A stretch of DNA of 64,000 bases, taken from contig JAIXOR010000009.1 of the NCBI GenBank assembly GCA_027486655.1, positions 22,471-86,470 on the forward strand, in the 5' to 3' direction. This document shows positions 8,141 through 19,058 of the stretch, in pieces. Under the pieces are notes generated by a model, which was not told the origin of the DNA, ran no database searches, and worked only from the letters and a program-made list of their open reading frames with translations. The stretch comes from Verrucomicrobiaceae bacterium (GTDB taxonomy: Bacteria > Verrucomicrobiota > Verrucomicrobiia > Verrucomicrobiales > Akkermansiaceae). Numbering within the stretch: position 1 is the stretch's first letter; each line of letters opens with the position of its first letter. Both the position numbers and the translations under genes were made by a program.

Positions 8141-10821
8141 TCCGTCGGTTCGACGATCGCGCCGAGGCGGTAGAAACGCCGCGCCCCAACCGGTTGCGGT
8201 TGTTCCATGAGCGTGACCGGCACGCGGCCGCCGAAGCCCGGGGTTTCATAGACCAGCGCGCTGCCCGTCCATGCCCCATCCGCGACGCGGCGGGCGATTT
8301 CCTGCCAGGATCCGCCGGGGCTGTCGGCAACCTCCACGATGAAGGTGGCATCCTCAGCAGGAGTTTCCGGAAGACGCATGAAAACCATCATCTGACCCGG
8401 GCTTCCCATCAGGGTGGGGAACGGAGAGCCGTAGAAATCCAGAACGGTGGGGCCATTCGGATTGAGGTTCATCGCGTATTCCAGGCTGTTGGGAATGCCA
8501 TCGTGATCCGGATCCGCAGCGAGCCCGGAGATGGCGGGGTTCCCCAGATCGCCGGGCGGGAAGTTCGACTGCGCCCAGCCCCCGAAGGTCGTGAGTGGTG
8601 GCAGGGTTTGGAAAGACACGGTGAACTCGAACACGCGCCCCGTTCCCTGATAGGCGGCCTCCTGGTCCGTTTCCACGCGAATCACCGCCTCATGGTAACC
8701 GATGGAGCCCGCGGCAATCTGATAGTTCAGCGCTGCCGACTGCCCCTCGTGCAACACGCTGACCGGACCGTGGGTGGGAGTGAAAAGCCCGGCATCGGCA
8801 CCGGTGACCGAGATCGAGTGAATCGTGAGGCTGGTGAGCGGATGGGCCGATCCGTAATCGGTCGAATCATTGCGCAGGGTGATCGGCAGGTTCAGCGGAC
8901 CGCGCGTGGTGCCCAGATCGATCAGGCCGCCAGGTCCGCGCGAGGAGTCGAAACGAGGGCCCAGAATGATCGAGTGATCCACCACGACACCGGGTGAAGC
9001 CGCGCGCACCGCCCGGAAGGCCGAGCCGGACCAGGTGCCGGGCGGATTCGGAGTGGCGGCGGTGGCCGCCATCGTGGGCACATACGATCCCGGTGGTGAC
9101 GGAAGAGGTGCCGCCGATCCGGCATCCGGCACGAAGTATCCCACTGGAGCTGGCCTCTGGAACGTGGAGGCCGTGGTATCCACGTAGTAACCCGGACTCG
9201 CCGGAGTGGCCGAGCCCGCTCCCGCCGTGGAGACGTAGGTCCCGAGCGGCGCGGGCGTCTGACCTGTGGCCGCGGTGGTGGCCACGAAGTATCCGGGCGA
9301 GGCAAGCGTCGCGGAAGTGGCGGCATGCGAGCTCACATAACGACCGAGCGGAGCCGGCGTCTGCGCGGTGGCGGCCGTGGTATCCACAAAATACCCGGGA
9401 GCGGCGGGTATGGCGGCGGAAGACCCGGAGCTGGGCACATAGTATCCCTCCGACGCTGGAGTTTGGAACGTGGAACCCGTTGTTTCCACATAGTATCCCG
9501 GCGATGCGGGCGTGGCGGCGACTGCCCCGGTGGTATTCACGTAGAACCCGCGCGGAGCGGGAATCTGGGCGGCGGCGGCAGACTCCGGCACGTAGTGACC
9601 CAGCGAGGCGGTGAAGGCAAAGGTGGCGGCCGCACCGGGAACGTAGCTGCCGGGGGCGGCGGGCGTGGGTGCCGTGGCGGCCATCGTGTTCACATAATAT
9701 CCGGGGGAAGCGGGAGTGGCGGCCGCCGCTCCGGCCATGGACACATAATGCCCCAGCGGAGCCGGTTTCTGGAAGGTGGAGGCCGTGGTATCCACAAAAA
9801 ACCCGGGACTGGCAGGCGTCGCCGAGGCGGAACCGGAAAAAGGCACGTAAGTCCCGAGCGGAGCCGGCGTTTGCGATGCGGCGGCGGTCGTGTTCACGAA
9901 GTAACCGGGATCGGCCAGCCTTGCCGAGGTGGCGCCGACGCCGGGAACGTAGGCCCCCAGTGGCGCGGGAGTGGGCGCGGTGGCCGCGGTCGTGTTTACG
10001 AAATACCCTGGCGCAGCGGGAGTGGCCTCGGTGGCCGCAGAATCGGAGACGTAATGACCCAGCGGCGCGGGCGTTTGGGAAATCGAGGCCGGCAGGTTCA
10101 CAAAGAATCCCGGACTGGCAGGAGTGGCCGCCGCGGAACCGGCGAGCGGCACGTAGTATCCGGGAGATGCGGGGATTTGCGAAGTGGAGGCCGTCATGTC
10201 GACGAAATAGCCCGGACTCGCCTGGACCGCCGAGGTTGCCCCGACGCCGGACACGTAGGATCCCAGCGGGGCGGGCGTCTGGGCCGTGGCCGCGGTCGTG
10301 TTGACAAAATATCCGGGCGAGGCGGGCGTGGCTTGCGAGGCTCCGGAGGTCGGGACGTAATGGCCCAAGGGCGAGGGTTTCTGGGAGGTGGAACCGGTGG
10401 CGGCCACATAATACCCCGGATCTGCCTGGGTAGCCTCGGTGGCACCGAAACCCGCGACGTAGAATCCGAGCGGTGCAGGAGTCTGACCGGAGGCCGCGGA
10501 AACGGCTACGAAAAATCCCGGCTCTGCCATGAGAGCGCTGGTGGCGGCAAAGGCCGGCACATAATAGCCTGGAGCCGCGGGCGTCGGTGCGGTGGCCGCA
10601 GTGCTGTTGACATAATACCCGGGACTCGCCGGGGTCTGGGTGATGGAGCCGGCCAGCGGCACGTAGTGGCCCAGCGAGGCGGCGATGCAGCCATTGCCAT
10701 CCGGATCGTAATATCCCGGATCACAGAAATCCGCACGGACGGATTGCAGCCCGGGCAGCAGGGCCAATGACCAGCCGAGCACGCGAGACCACCGGATGCC
10801 AACGGGGAGGGGACGGTCCAT
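8137..10821 (-). CDS. Secreted protein with 32 tandem 17-residue repeats
   Basis: An 894-residue exported protein. The ATG at 10821 opens a signal peptide (RVLGWSLALLPGLQSVRA). A short FCDPGYYDPDGNGC cap is followed by about 32 uninterrupted repeats with consensus (P/L)G-Y-(Y/F)-V-x3-(A/G)-(A/S)-(T/S)-x-x-x-P-A-(P/S). Odd and even units tend to alternate PGYYV and LGHYV. After the array come an immunoglobulin-like region of choice-of-anchor type (about residues 610-745) and the segment DPDHDGIPNSLEYAMNLNP, a calcium-binding motif common near the C-termini of verrucomicrobial exported proteins. The repeats look like the glycine/tyrosine skeleton of ephrin-receptor/TNFR-like modules but lack the cysteines. 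The 4-bp overlap with the epimerase gene suggests co-expression. Function is unknown; an extended surface stalk or adhesin is a guess. Confidence 0.85.
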   Translation of the reverse strand: MDRPLPVGIRWSRVLGWSLALLPGLQSVRADFCDPGYYDPDGNGCIAASLGHYVPLAGSITQTPASPGYYVNSTAATAPTPAAPGYYVPAFAATSALMAEPGFFVAVSAASGQTPAPLGFYVAGFGATEATQADPGYYVAATGSTSQKPSPLGHYVPTSGASQATPASPGYFVNTTAATAQTPAPLGSYVSGVGATSAVQASPGYFVDMTASTSQIPASPGYYVPLAGSAAATPASPGFFVNLPASISQTPAPLGHYVSDSAATEATPAAPGYFVNTTAATAPTPAPLGAYVPGVGATSARLADPGYFVNTTAAASQTPAPLGTYVPFSGSASATPASPGFFVDTTASTFQKPAPLGHYVSMAGAAAATPASPGYYVNTMAATAPTPAAPGSYVPGAAATFAFTASLGHYVPESAAAAQIPAPRGFYVNTTGAVAATPASPGYYVETTGSTFQTPASEGYYVPSSGSSAAIPAAPGYFVDTTAATAQTPAPLGRYVSSHAATSATLASPGYFVATTAATGQTPAPLGTYVSTAGAGSATPASPGYYVDTTASTFQRPAPVGYFVPDAGSAAPLPSPPGSYVPTMAATAATPNPPGTWSGSAFRAVRAASPGVVVDHSIILGPRFDSSRGPGGLIDLGTTRGPLNLPITLRNDSTDYGSAHPLTSLTIHSISVTGADAGLFTPTHGPVSVLHEGQSAALNYQIAAGSIGYHEAVIRVETDQEAAYQGTGRVFEFTVSFQTLPPLTTFGGWAQSNFPPGDLGNPAISGLAADPDHDGIPNSLEYAMNLNPNGPTVLDFYGSPFPTLMGSPGQMMVFMRLPETPAEDATFIVEVADSPGGSWQEIARRVADGAWTGSALVYETPGFGGRVPVTLMEQPQPVGARRFYRLGAIVEPTE
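9043..10674 (-). repeat. 51-bp coding tandem repeat array (32 units)
   Basis: On the minus strand every 51 bp encodes a 17-residue unit such as PGYYVNTTAATAPTPAA. I counted 32 in-phase units with no frameshift. Neighbouring units differ at many positions, while units two apart are often closer (NTTAAT-type and VGAT-type alternate). The basic duplication step may therefore have been about 102 bp. The divergence between units argues for an old, selected array rather than recent slippage. Confidence 0.85.
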
Positions 10822-10862
10822 GAGGCCCCGAAACTTGCTTTTCAAAGGGCGTTTCGTCAAGG

Positions 10863-11579
10863 ATGTTCGCCCGTCTGATGGATCCCGCCGAACTCAGCAT
10901 CCTCGTTTGCGCCTTCAATGAGGAGGCCGCGATCTCCGGCACGCTCGCCGATCTGGCGGAGCACGCGCCGCGTGGATGCGAGATCCTTGTCGTGGACGGC
11001 GGCAACGATCGCACCGGCGAAATCGTCCGCTCGCTGGAACCCACGATGCCCGGTCTGCGCCATGTGGCTCATCACGGGGATCGCGGCAAGGGCCATGCCG
11101 TGCGCACCGGCATCTCGATGGCCCGCGGCAGATATCAGGTGCAGTTTGATGCGGACGGGCAGTTCTTCGCCAGGGACATCGCGCAGGTCATCGCCCCGCT
11201 GGCCGAGGGGCGGGCGGATGTGGTGCTTGGCAGCCGGTTTCTCCCCGCGAGCGGAGCGGATCCCGAGGCCTCGCTCAGCCGCAGTCTGGGAAACCACGTG
11301 CTCAGCGGGTGGGCCTCGCTGCTTTTTCTCCATCGCATGACCGATGTGCTCGCCGGCCTCAAGGCCTGGACGGCGGAGGCCGGTCGGGTGATCGACCTGA
11401 AGAGCGATCGATTTGAATACGAGGTCGAGATCCCCGCCCGTGCGCTGCGGCGTGGATTGCGGGTGATGGATGTGCCCGTCTCCACCCGGGAGCGCGGCCA
11501 TGGTGAGTCGAAGGTGCCCGTCGTGCGCACCGGGCTCAGGGTTCTAACAGCCACCGCGCGCTTCCGATGGGAGAAGTGA
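10863..11579 (+). CDS. Family 2 glycosyltransferase (dolichyl-phosphate-mannose-synthase-like)
   Basis: A 238-residue GT-A fold enzyme. It begins ILVCAFNEEAAI, then has the nucleotide-sugar segment ILVVDGGNDRT (usually DDGSTD in the family), GDRGKGHAVRTG, and a DAD motif in VQFDADGQF for metal and substrate binding. A short variable C-terminus follows. The start could be 10863 or the in-frame ATG at 10878. It is divergent from the repeat protein with only about 40 bp between starts, and it overlaps the next gene (TPR membrane protein) by 13 bp. The latter fits a pair that makes and uses a lipid-linked sugar. Substrate unknown. Confidence 0.9.
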   Translation: MFARLMDPAELSILVCAFNEEAAISGTLADLAEHAPRGCEILVVDGGNDRTGEIVRSLEPTMPGLRHVAHHGDRGKGHAVRTGISMARGRYQVQFDADGQFFARDIAQVIAPLAEGRADVVLGSRFLPASGADPEASLSRSLGNHVLSGWASLLFLHRMTDVLAGLKAWTAEAGRVIDLKSDRFEYEVEIPARALRRGLRVMDVPVSTRERGHGESKVPVVRTGLRVLTATARFRWEK

Positions 11580-13663
11580 GACCGCCATTCGCCCGGCATG
11601 CCGCGTTCGTGGTGCTCGCGGTGCTCGCGCTGTATTCGCGTTGTGCGGACTTCCCCTTCGTGAACTACGACGACAACCGTTACTTCTACGAAAACCCGCA
11701 TGTTCTAACAGGCCTCACCCGTGACAACGCGGCCTGGGCCTTCGGCATCCACGGGCCGAGCATGTGGATCCCGCTCACCTGGTTGTCCCATCAGGCGATG
11801 GTGAGCCTGTTCGGCACGGAGCCGGGCCCGCACCATGTGCTCAATGTGCTGCTGCACGCCGCGAATGCCGTGCTGCTCCTGCTGTTCCTGCGCCGCACAA
11901 CCGGCCAGGCCCTGCATGCCTTCGCCGTGGCGCTGATTTTCGCCATCCATCCGCTGCATGTGGAGTCGGTGGCGTGGGTCACCGAGCGCAAGGACGTGCT
12001 GTCCCTGTTCTTCTGCCTGGCCGCGCTGATCGCCTACGAAGGCCATGCGCGCAGGGCGGACTGGAAACTCTATCCGCTGGTGCTTCTCTGCCACGCGCTG
12101 GCCGTCATGGCGAAGCCCCTGGCCGTGACGCTTCCCTGCGTGATGCTGCTCTGCGACTTCTGGCCGCTGCGCAGGGCCAGGCTGGCGGGTGGCGGTGCCG
12201 GGACTAACAGAATCATCCTCGAAAAACTGCCACTGCTCGCCATCTCGGGTCTTGCCAGCCATTTCACCGTGCTTTGCCAGAACTCGATCGGAGCGATCGG
12301 CAGCAGCACCGAGTTTCCACCGGAGTTGCGGCTCGCGAATGCGGTGACGGCGTATGGAGCCTACCTTCGCAGGCTCCTGCTGCCGACGGATCTGGCGGTG
12401 TTTTATCCCTATCCGGAGCGTCTCGCTGCGGCTTCGGTGGCGGTTTCACTCCTCGTATGCCTGGCGGCCGGGCTGCTGGCTCTGCGGTTCCGGAAATCTC
12501 AACCCGCCGCGTTGTTCGGGCTGCTTTGGTTTGGCGGAACGCTGGTGCCGATGATCGGCCTGGTGCAGGCGGGAGCTGCGGCGATGGCGGATCGTTACGC
12601 CTATTTGCCCTTCATCGGGCTCTACATCGCCCTGGTCTGGAGTGTGGCCGGCTGGATGCCCCGTCGACCGCGCGCGCTGGCCTGGATCGCAGGGCTGGCG
12701 GCGTGTTGGCTGGCGGCCCTGACATGGCGGCAGATCTCGTTCTGGAAATCGAGCGAAGAGCTTTTCTCGCGGGCCGTGGCGGTCACGGAAAGAAACTACC
12801 TGGCCCACAACAACCTGGGGCTGGCCGTGCAGCAGGCGGGCCGGACGGACGAAGCGCGCCGCCAGTTCGAGCTCTCGGTCGCGGCCCGCCCCGGCTACCC
12901 GGAGGCGATCAACAACCTGGCCATCCTCGAAGCCAGGCAGGGGCGCCCGGACGTCGCACGTTCCTGGCTGGAGCCGATGCTCGCCGCACATCCGGACCAC
13001 GCCACCGGTTGGCACAATCTCGCCAAGGTGCTTGCGGACCTCGGCGAGCGGGACGCCGCCGTGCGGGCCTTCCGCAAGGCGATCGAGCTCTCGCCCACGT
13101 TCATCGAGCCACGTTACGACCTCGCCTGTCTGCTGATGTCCGCGGACGCCGCCACCGCGAAGGAACTTCTGGTCGGCGTGGTCCGCTCGGCACCGGGACA
13201 TTCGAACGCGTGGGTGAATCTCGGTGTTCTGCTCGCCGCCGCGGGCGACGGCGCAGGCGCACAGCAAGCCTATCAGAAAGCCCTCGCCGCCCAACCTGCA
13301 AACGGCACCGCGCACCACAACATGGCGCTTCTCCTCGCAGGCCTCGGTCGCGGCCAGGAAGCGCTCCACCACATGCGTGAGGCCGCCCTCCACGGCTGCG
13401 GCACGGCCCGTCATTTCCGGATGTTGGGCGAAGCCTTCCGCGCCAAGGGCGATGCATCGACGGCGCGCTCGCTGCTCGATGAGGCCCTCCGCGTGGATCC
13501 CCGCGATGCGGATGCGCACAATGACCTGGGCGTGATCCTCGGAGACAGTGGCGACCACGCGGGCGCGTTGAGGCATTTCCGCGAGGCCGTGGCGATCGAT
13601 CCAAAACACCCGCGCGCCACCCTCAACCTGCGGCGCGCGGAAACGATGGTGCCGAAGCCCTGA
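11567..13663 (+). CDS. TMTC-like membrane glycosyltransferase with C-terminal TPR repeats
   Basis: A 698-residue protein. The N-terminal half has about ten membrane helices and the GT-C landmarks of the PMT/TMTC type. These are an acidic pair in the first loop (FVNYDDNRYF), HPLHVESVAWVTERKD, and MADRYAYLPFIGL. The C-terminal half (about residue 405 on) is a run of TPR units (LAHNNLGLAVQQAGRTDEA, DAHNDLGVILGDSGDHAGA). Relatives transfer a sugar from a polyprenyl-phosphate donor, often to protein Ser/Thr. The preceding GT2, which overlaps it, could make that donor. The secreted repeat protein next door is rich in Ser/Thr and is a conceivable acceptor; that link is speculation. Confidence 0.85.
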   Translation: MGEVRPPFARHAAFVVLAVLALYSRCADFPFVNYDDNRYFYENPHVLTGLTRDNAAWAFGIHGPSMWIPLTWLSHQAMVSLFGTEPGPHHVLNVLLHAANAVLLLLFLRRTTGQALHAFAVALIFAIHPLHVESVAWVTERKDVLSLFFCLAALIAYEGHARRADWKLYPLVLLCHALAVMAKPLAVTLPCVMLLCDFWPLRRARLAGGGAGTNRIILEKLPLLAISGLASHFTVLCQNSIGAIGSSTEFPPELRLANAVTAYGAYLRRLLLPTDLAVFYPYPERLAAASVAVSLLVCLAAGLLALRFRKSQPAALFGLLWFGGTLVPMIGLVQAGAAAMADRYAYLPFIGLYIALVWSVAGWMPRRPRALAWIAGLAACWLAALTWRQISFWKSSEELFSRAVAVTERNYLAHNNLGLAVQQAGRTDEARRQFELSVAARPGYPEAINNLAILEARQGRPDVARSWLEPMLAAHPDHATGWHNLAKVLADLGERDAAVRAFRKAIELSPTFIEPRYDLACLLMSADAATAKELLVGVVRSAPGHSNAWVNLGVLLAAAGDGAGAQQAYQKALAAQPANGTAHHNMALLLAGLGRGQEALHHMREAALHGCGTARHFRMLGEAFRAKGDASTARSLLDEALRVDPRDADAHNDLGVILGDSGDHAGALRHFREAVAIDPKHPRATLNLRRAETMVPKP

Positions 13664-13681
13664 GCGGATCTCAGCCTGCGA

Positions 13682-15952
<2,271 letters not shown>

Positions 15953-15982
15953 TCAATCCCCGTGCGGGGAAACCCGGAAACG

Positions 15983-16759
15983 CTAGACGTAGGCGTGCGT
16001 CGATCGCCCGTCCGCCTCGGGATCCGGCGGCAGAGGCTCCAGCGGGGCGATGTTTTCACAACGATCCGGAATGCACACGGTGGCCCTGGCCCAGTGTACT
16101 GCATTGGTGATCACCCGCTGCACCTCGGGTTGATGATAGGTGGGATAGGTCTCATGGCCCGGCTTGAAGTAGAACACCCGCCCGTGCCCGCGCTGCCAGG
16201 TGGCTCCACTGCGGAAGACCTCGCCACCGGTGTACCAGGAAATGAAGATCAGCTCGTCCGGTGTGGGGATGGCAAAAGGCTCGCCATACATCTCCTCCTG
16301 CGGGATCTCAAAACAATGGCCGATGCCGCGCGTGATCGGGTGGTGCGGAGCGATGTTCCACACGCGCTCCTTGTCGGTGGACTCCCGCCATTGCAGCGAA
16401 CAGGTCGTGCCCATCAGCGCTTTGAAGATCTTCGAGTAGTGCGCGGAATGCAGCACAATGAGCCCCATGCCTTCCAGCACGCGGCGTTTCACCTCCGCGA
16501 CCACATCGTCCGACACCTCGCCGTGCGCCATGTGACCCCACCAGATCAGCACATCGGTGGCATCCAGCCGCGCGCTTTCCAGCCCGTGCCGAGCTTGATC
16601 GAGAAACGCGGTCTCCACCATCAACCCGGAATCCTCGCGAAGGAAGGCGGCGATCGCTTCATGGATGCCGTCCGGATAAATCGCGGAGACTTTCGGGTTG
16701 ATCTTCTCGTGGCGGAATTCGCTCCAGACAAGAACACGGATCGGCGGGGTGGCGGGCAT
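15983..16759 (-). CDS. ThuA-like domain protein (type 1 glutamine-amidotransferase fold)
   Basis: A 258-residue soluble protein without a signal peptide. It begins [12 protein letters not shown] and has the ThuA-family segments [16 protein letters not shown] and [20 protein letters not shown]. Near the C-terminus, [25 protein letters not shown] is the GHE..P.Y..P.V..VI.NAV.WA pattern of the family. ThuA was named for trehalose utilisation, but most members probably act on other carbohydrates and the reaction is not established. The gene is single, about 85 bp from icd and just upstream of the convergent-looking rpmA terminator. Confidence 0.88.
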   Translation of the reverse strand: MPATPPIRVLVWSEFRHEKINPKVSAIYPDGIHEAIAAFLREDSGLMVETAFLDQARHGLESARLDATDVLIWWGHMAHGEVSDDVVAEVKRRVLEGMGLIVLHSAHYSKIFKALMGTTCSLQWRESTDKERVWNIAPHHPITRGIGHCFEIPQEEMYGEPFAIPTPDELIFISWYTGGEVFRSGATWQRGHGRVFYFKPGHETYPTYHQPEVQRVITNAVHWARATVCIPDRCENIAPLEPLPPDPEADGRSTHAYV

Positions 16760-16784
16760 GGGTGCGGGATAGGCTTGGTTTCAA

Positions 16785-16820
16785 AGAAAAAGCCGCTTCC
16801 CGGATCGGAAAGCGGCTTTG
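16785..16820 (-). terminator. Rho-independent terminator after rpmA
   Basis: On the minus strand, a 10-bp perfect stem (AAAGCCGCTT paired with AAGCGGCTTT) encloses a GC-rich loop and runs into TTTTCTTTGA. It lies 26 bp beyond the rpmA stop and would end the rplU-rpmA transcript before the ThuA-like gene. Confidence 0.75.
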
Positions 16821-16845
16821 GAAAAATCCTTTGCCAGTGGCGGGA

Positions 16846-17097
16846 TCAGTTGGCGGCTGCCACCACGTTGATGCGGCGGGAGTCCTGATCGAAGGCCACG
16901 CGGCCGTCCACAAGGGCGAAAATCGTGTGATCGCGGCCGATGCCGACGCCGGTTCCGGGGCGGAACTTGGTGCCGCGCTGGCGGACGATGATGTTGCCGG
17001 CGATGACGGCTTGTCCGCCGAATTTCTTCACGCCGAGACGCTTGCTGCGCGAATCGCGACCGTTCTTGACGGAGCCTTGTCCTTTCTTGTGGGCCAT
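16846..17097 (-). CDS. rpmA: 50S ribosomal protein L27
   Basis: An 83-residue protein with the L27 signature: [16 protein letters not shown] at the start, [19 protein letters not shown] in the centre, then [12 protein letters not shown]. The N-terminal tail reaches toward the peptidyl-transferase centre. It starts directly at MAHKK, with no Firmicutes-type cleavable extension. It follows rplU by 34 bp in the conserved rplU-rpmA operon. A clear terminator follows its stop. Confidence 0.98.
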   Translation of the reverse strand: MAHKKGQGSVKNGRDSRSKRLGVKKFGGQAVIAGNIIVRQRGTKFRPGTGVGIGRDHTIFALVDGRVAFDQDSRRINVVAAAN

Positions 17098-17131
17098 GAG
17101 AGTGAGGTGTTGGAGATGGTGGGATGGTGGA

Positions 17132-17443
17132 TCAACCGGCGATCGAGGTCACCTCGAGCGTGGTCAGGGCGCGGCGGAAGCCCTTGGTCTTGTGGAAGCC
17201 CTTGCGGCGCTTGAACTTGAAGGCGATGCCCTTCGGTCCGCGATACTGGCTGAGGACCTTGGCGGTGACCGAGGCTCCTTCAACGGTCGGCGAGCCGATC
17301 TTGACGCTCTCTCCCTCGCCGACGATCAGGACGTCGAACTTGATTTCGGAGTCCACCGCGGCGTCGAGTTTCTCGACATCGAACTTGGTGCCTTCTTGGA
17401 CGCGGTATTGCTTGCCGCCGGTTTTGATCACTGCGTAGGCCAT
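17132..17443 (-). CDS. rplU: 50S ribosomal protein L21
   Basis: A 103-residue protein of standard length: [20 protein letters not shown] at the N-terminus and [18 protein letters not shown] near the C-terminus match L21. It is the first gene of the rplU-rpmA operon and is divergent from bioA across about 200 bp. That gap must hold the ribosomal-protein promoter. I did not recognise a structured leader there. Confidence 0.98.
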   Translation of the reverse strand: MAYAVIKTGGKQYRVQEGTKFDVEKLDAAVDSEIKFDVLIVGEGESVKIGSPTVEGASVTAKVLSQYRGPKGIAFKFKRRKGFHKTKGFRRALTTLEVTSIAG

Positions 17444-17578
17444 GGCCGTATTGGGAAAAGAGGTTCAACCGCCCCCGTGGGCGGGCGGGGAGAACACCAC
17501 GGCCCTCCCCACCGCGCAAGGTTTTTTTGACCGGATGGGCGGGTTTTTTGGAAAAACAGGCCGCTTCCTCGAATTTCA

Positions 17579-17622
17579 TCCGGACAAATCCGGATTTCCG
17601 ATCGTGCAATCGCGGATTTCCG
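17579..17622. promoter_or_regulatory. Candidate dyad operator upstream of bioA
   Basis: Between divergent rplU and bioA there is a TCCGGA-CAAA-TCCGGA palindrome at about 17579-17594. An ATTTCCG repeat occurs on both sides of GATCGTGCAATCGC, ending in TTTCCGGA, 20 bp before the bioA ATG. The layout is what an operator could look like, for example one controlling biotin synthesis, but it does not match a BirA site I can recognise. Confidence 0.25.
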
Positions 17623-17641
17623 GACTCATCCTCCACCCGCG

Positions 17642-18949
17642 ATGCGCGAGGACACCCGCCGCTGGATCCGCGCCGACAAGGCGCACTGCTGGCACCCATT
17701 CACCCGTCAGGGCGATTGGTGCGCGGAGGCTCACGACCCGCTCGTTCTCACCCGGGGCGAGGGTTCCTGGCTTTGGGATTCGGAAGGGCACCGCTATCTG
17801 GACGGCAATTCATCGATCTGGACCAACATCCACGGCCACGCCCACCCGGGGATCACGGCGGCCATCCGGGCGCAGTTGGACAAGGCGGCGCATACTTCCT
17901 TCCTTGGTTTCACCCACCCGCTGGCGGCGGAGCTTGCCGCGCGGTTGTGTGCGTTTTTCCCGGGCACTCTCGAGCGCGTTTTTTTCTCCGATGACGGCTC
18001 CACCGCCGTGGAATGCGCGTTGAAACTCTCGCTCCAGCACCGGATGCAAACCGGCGAGGCGGAACGCACGCGCTTCGTCGCATTTGAAAACGGCTACCAC
18101 GGAGACACCCTCGGAGCCGCCTCCCTTGGCGGAGTGTCCCGGTTTTTCGAACGCTTCACCGGCCGCGGATACGAGGTCACCCACGTGCGCTCGCTCGACG
18201 AACTGGACCGCCTCGATCCCATCCACCTCAGCGGCGTGGTCATCGAACCCCTGATCCAGGGCGTCAACGAGATGCGTCCCTGGCCGACCGGCATGCTCGC
18301 CGCCCTGCGCGCCTGGTGCGACGAGACCGGCGTCCATCTGATCCTCGATGAAGTGATGACCGGCTTCGGCCGCACCGGCGCCCTGTTCGCCTGCCAGCGG
18401 GAAAACGTGGTGCCGGACTTCCTGTGCCTGGCGAAGGGACTCACCGGCGGCTACCTGCCGATGGCCGCCACGCTCACCCGCGAACGGATTTACGAGGCCT
18501 TCCTCGGACCAGCGGAACACGCCTTCTATTACGGCCACAGCTACACCGCCAATCCACTCGGCTGCGCCGCCGCCATGGCCAGCCTCGATGTGTTCGAAAA
18601 CGAAGGCACCCTCGCGGCCCTCCAGCCGAAAATCGACCACCTGCGCGCGGGGCTCGCCTCGCTGCAGGCCGCCCACCCGCTCATCCACGAGGTCCGCCAG
18701 TGCGGATTCATCGCCGGGATCGAGCTGCGCCAGCCCGATGGCAGCCGTTTCCCCAGGGAATCCCGCGCCGGCGAAACGTTCTGCCTCGCCCTGCGCAAAC
18801 ACGGCCTGCTCACCCGCCCCATCCTCGATACCGTGGTGCTCATGCCTCCGCTCTGCACGTCCACCCGCGAGCTGGACCACGCCCTTGCGGCGATCGATGC
18901 GGCGATTTCCGAAAATCCGGGCATTGACACCCGCCCCGCGAGGCCGTAA
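17642..18949 (+). CDS. bioA: Adenosylmethionine-8-amino-7-oxononanoate aminotransferase
   Basis: A 435-residue PLP-dependent class III aminotransferase that makes 7,8-diaminopelargonate in biotin synthesis using S-adenosylmethionine as amino donor. Early segments HCWHPFTRQGDW and SSIWTNIHGHAHP are BioA-like. GYHGDTLGAASLGG, the PLP aspartate region LILDEVMTGFGRTG and the Schiff-base lysine in FLCLAKGLTGGYLPM are all intact. FYYGHSYTANPLGCA is the substrate-loop segment. The start is an ATG shortly after the palindromic region. No other bio genes are in the window. Confidence 0.95.
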   Translation: MREDTRRWIRADKAHCWHPFTRQGDWCAEAHDPLVLTRGEGSWLWDSEGHRYLDGNSSIWTNIHGHAHPGITAAIRAQLDKAAHTSFLGFTHPLAAELAARLCAFFPGTLERVFFSDDGSTAVECALKLSLQHRMQTGEAERTRFVAFENGYHGDTLGAASLGGVSRFFERFTGRGYEVTHVRSLDELDRLDPIHLSGVVIEPLIQGVNEMRPWPTGMLAALRAWCDETGVHLILDEVMTGFGRTGALFACQRENVVPDFLCLAKGLTGGYLPMAATLTRERIYEAFLGPAEHAFYYGHSYTANPLGCAAAMASLDVFENEGTLAALQPKIDHLRAGLASLQAAHPLIHEVRQCGFIAGIELRQPDGSRFPRESRAGETFCLALRKHGLLTRPILDTVVLMPPLCTSTRELDHALAAIDAAISENPGIDTRPARP

Positions 18950-18974
18950 TCACTCGCCCCCGCGCCACGCGCAC

Positions 18975-19049
18975 GGCGGAGTAGCCAAGTGGTAAGGCAA
19001 TGGTTTGCAAAACCGTCATTCGAGGGTTCGATTCCCTCCTCCGCCTCCA
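18975..19049 (+). tRNA. tRNA-Cys (GCA)
   Basis: A 75-nt gene with encoded CCA. The acceptor stem pairs GGCGGAG with CTCCGCC, then T-CCA. The D-arm is GCCAAGTGGTAAGGC. The anticodon loop TTGCAAA gives anticodon GCA. The T-arm is GAGGGTTCGATTCCCTC. All stems close by eye. It sits between bioA and menA, with menA starting 9 bp after the CCA. Confidence 0.97.
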
Positions 19050-19058
19050 GTTTTTCCC

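Noticed and set aside
9325..10770. A repetitive Gly/Arg-rich plus-strand frame of 481 codons
   Set aside because: It is the complement of the 51-bp repeat array in the secreted repeat protein and inherits its periodicity.
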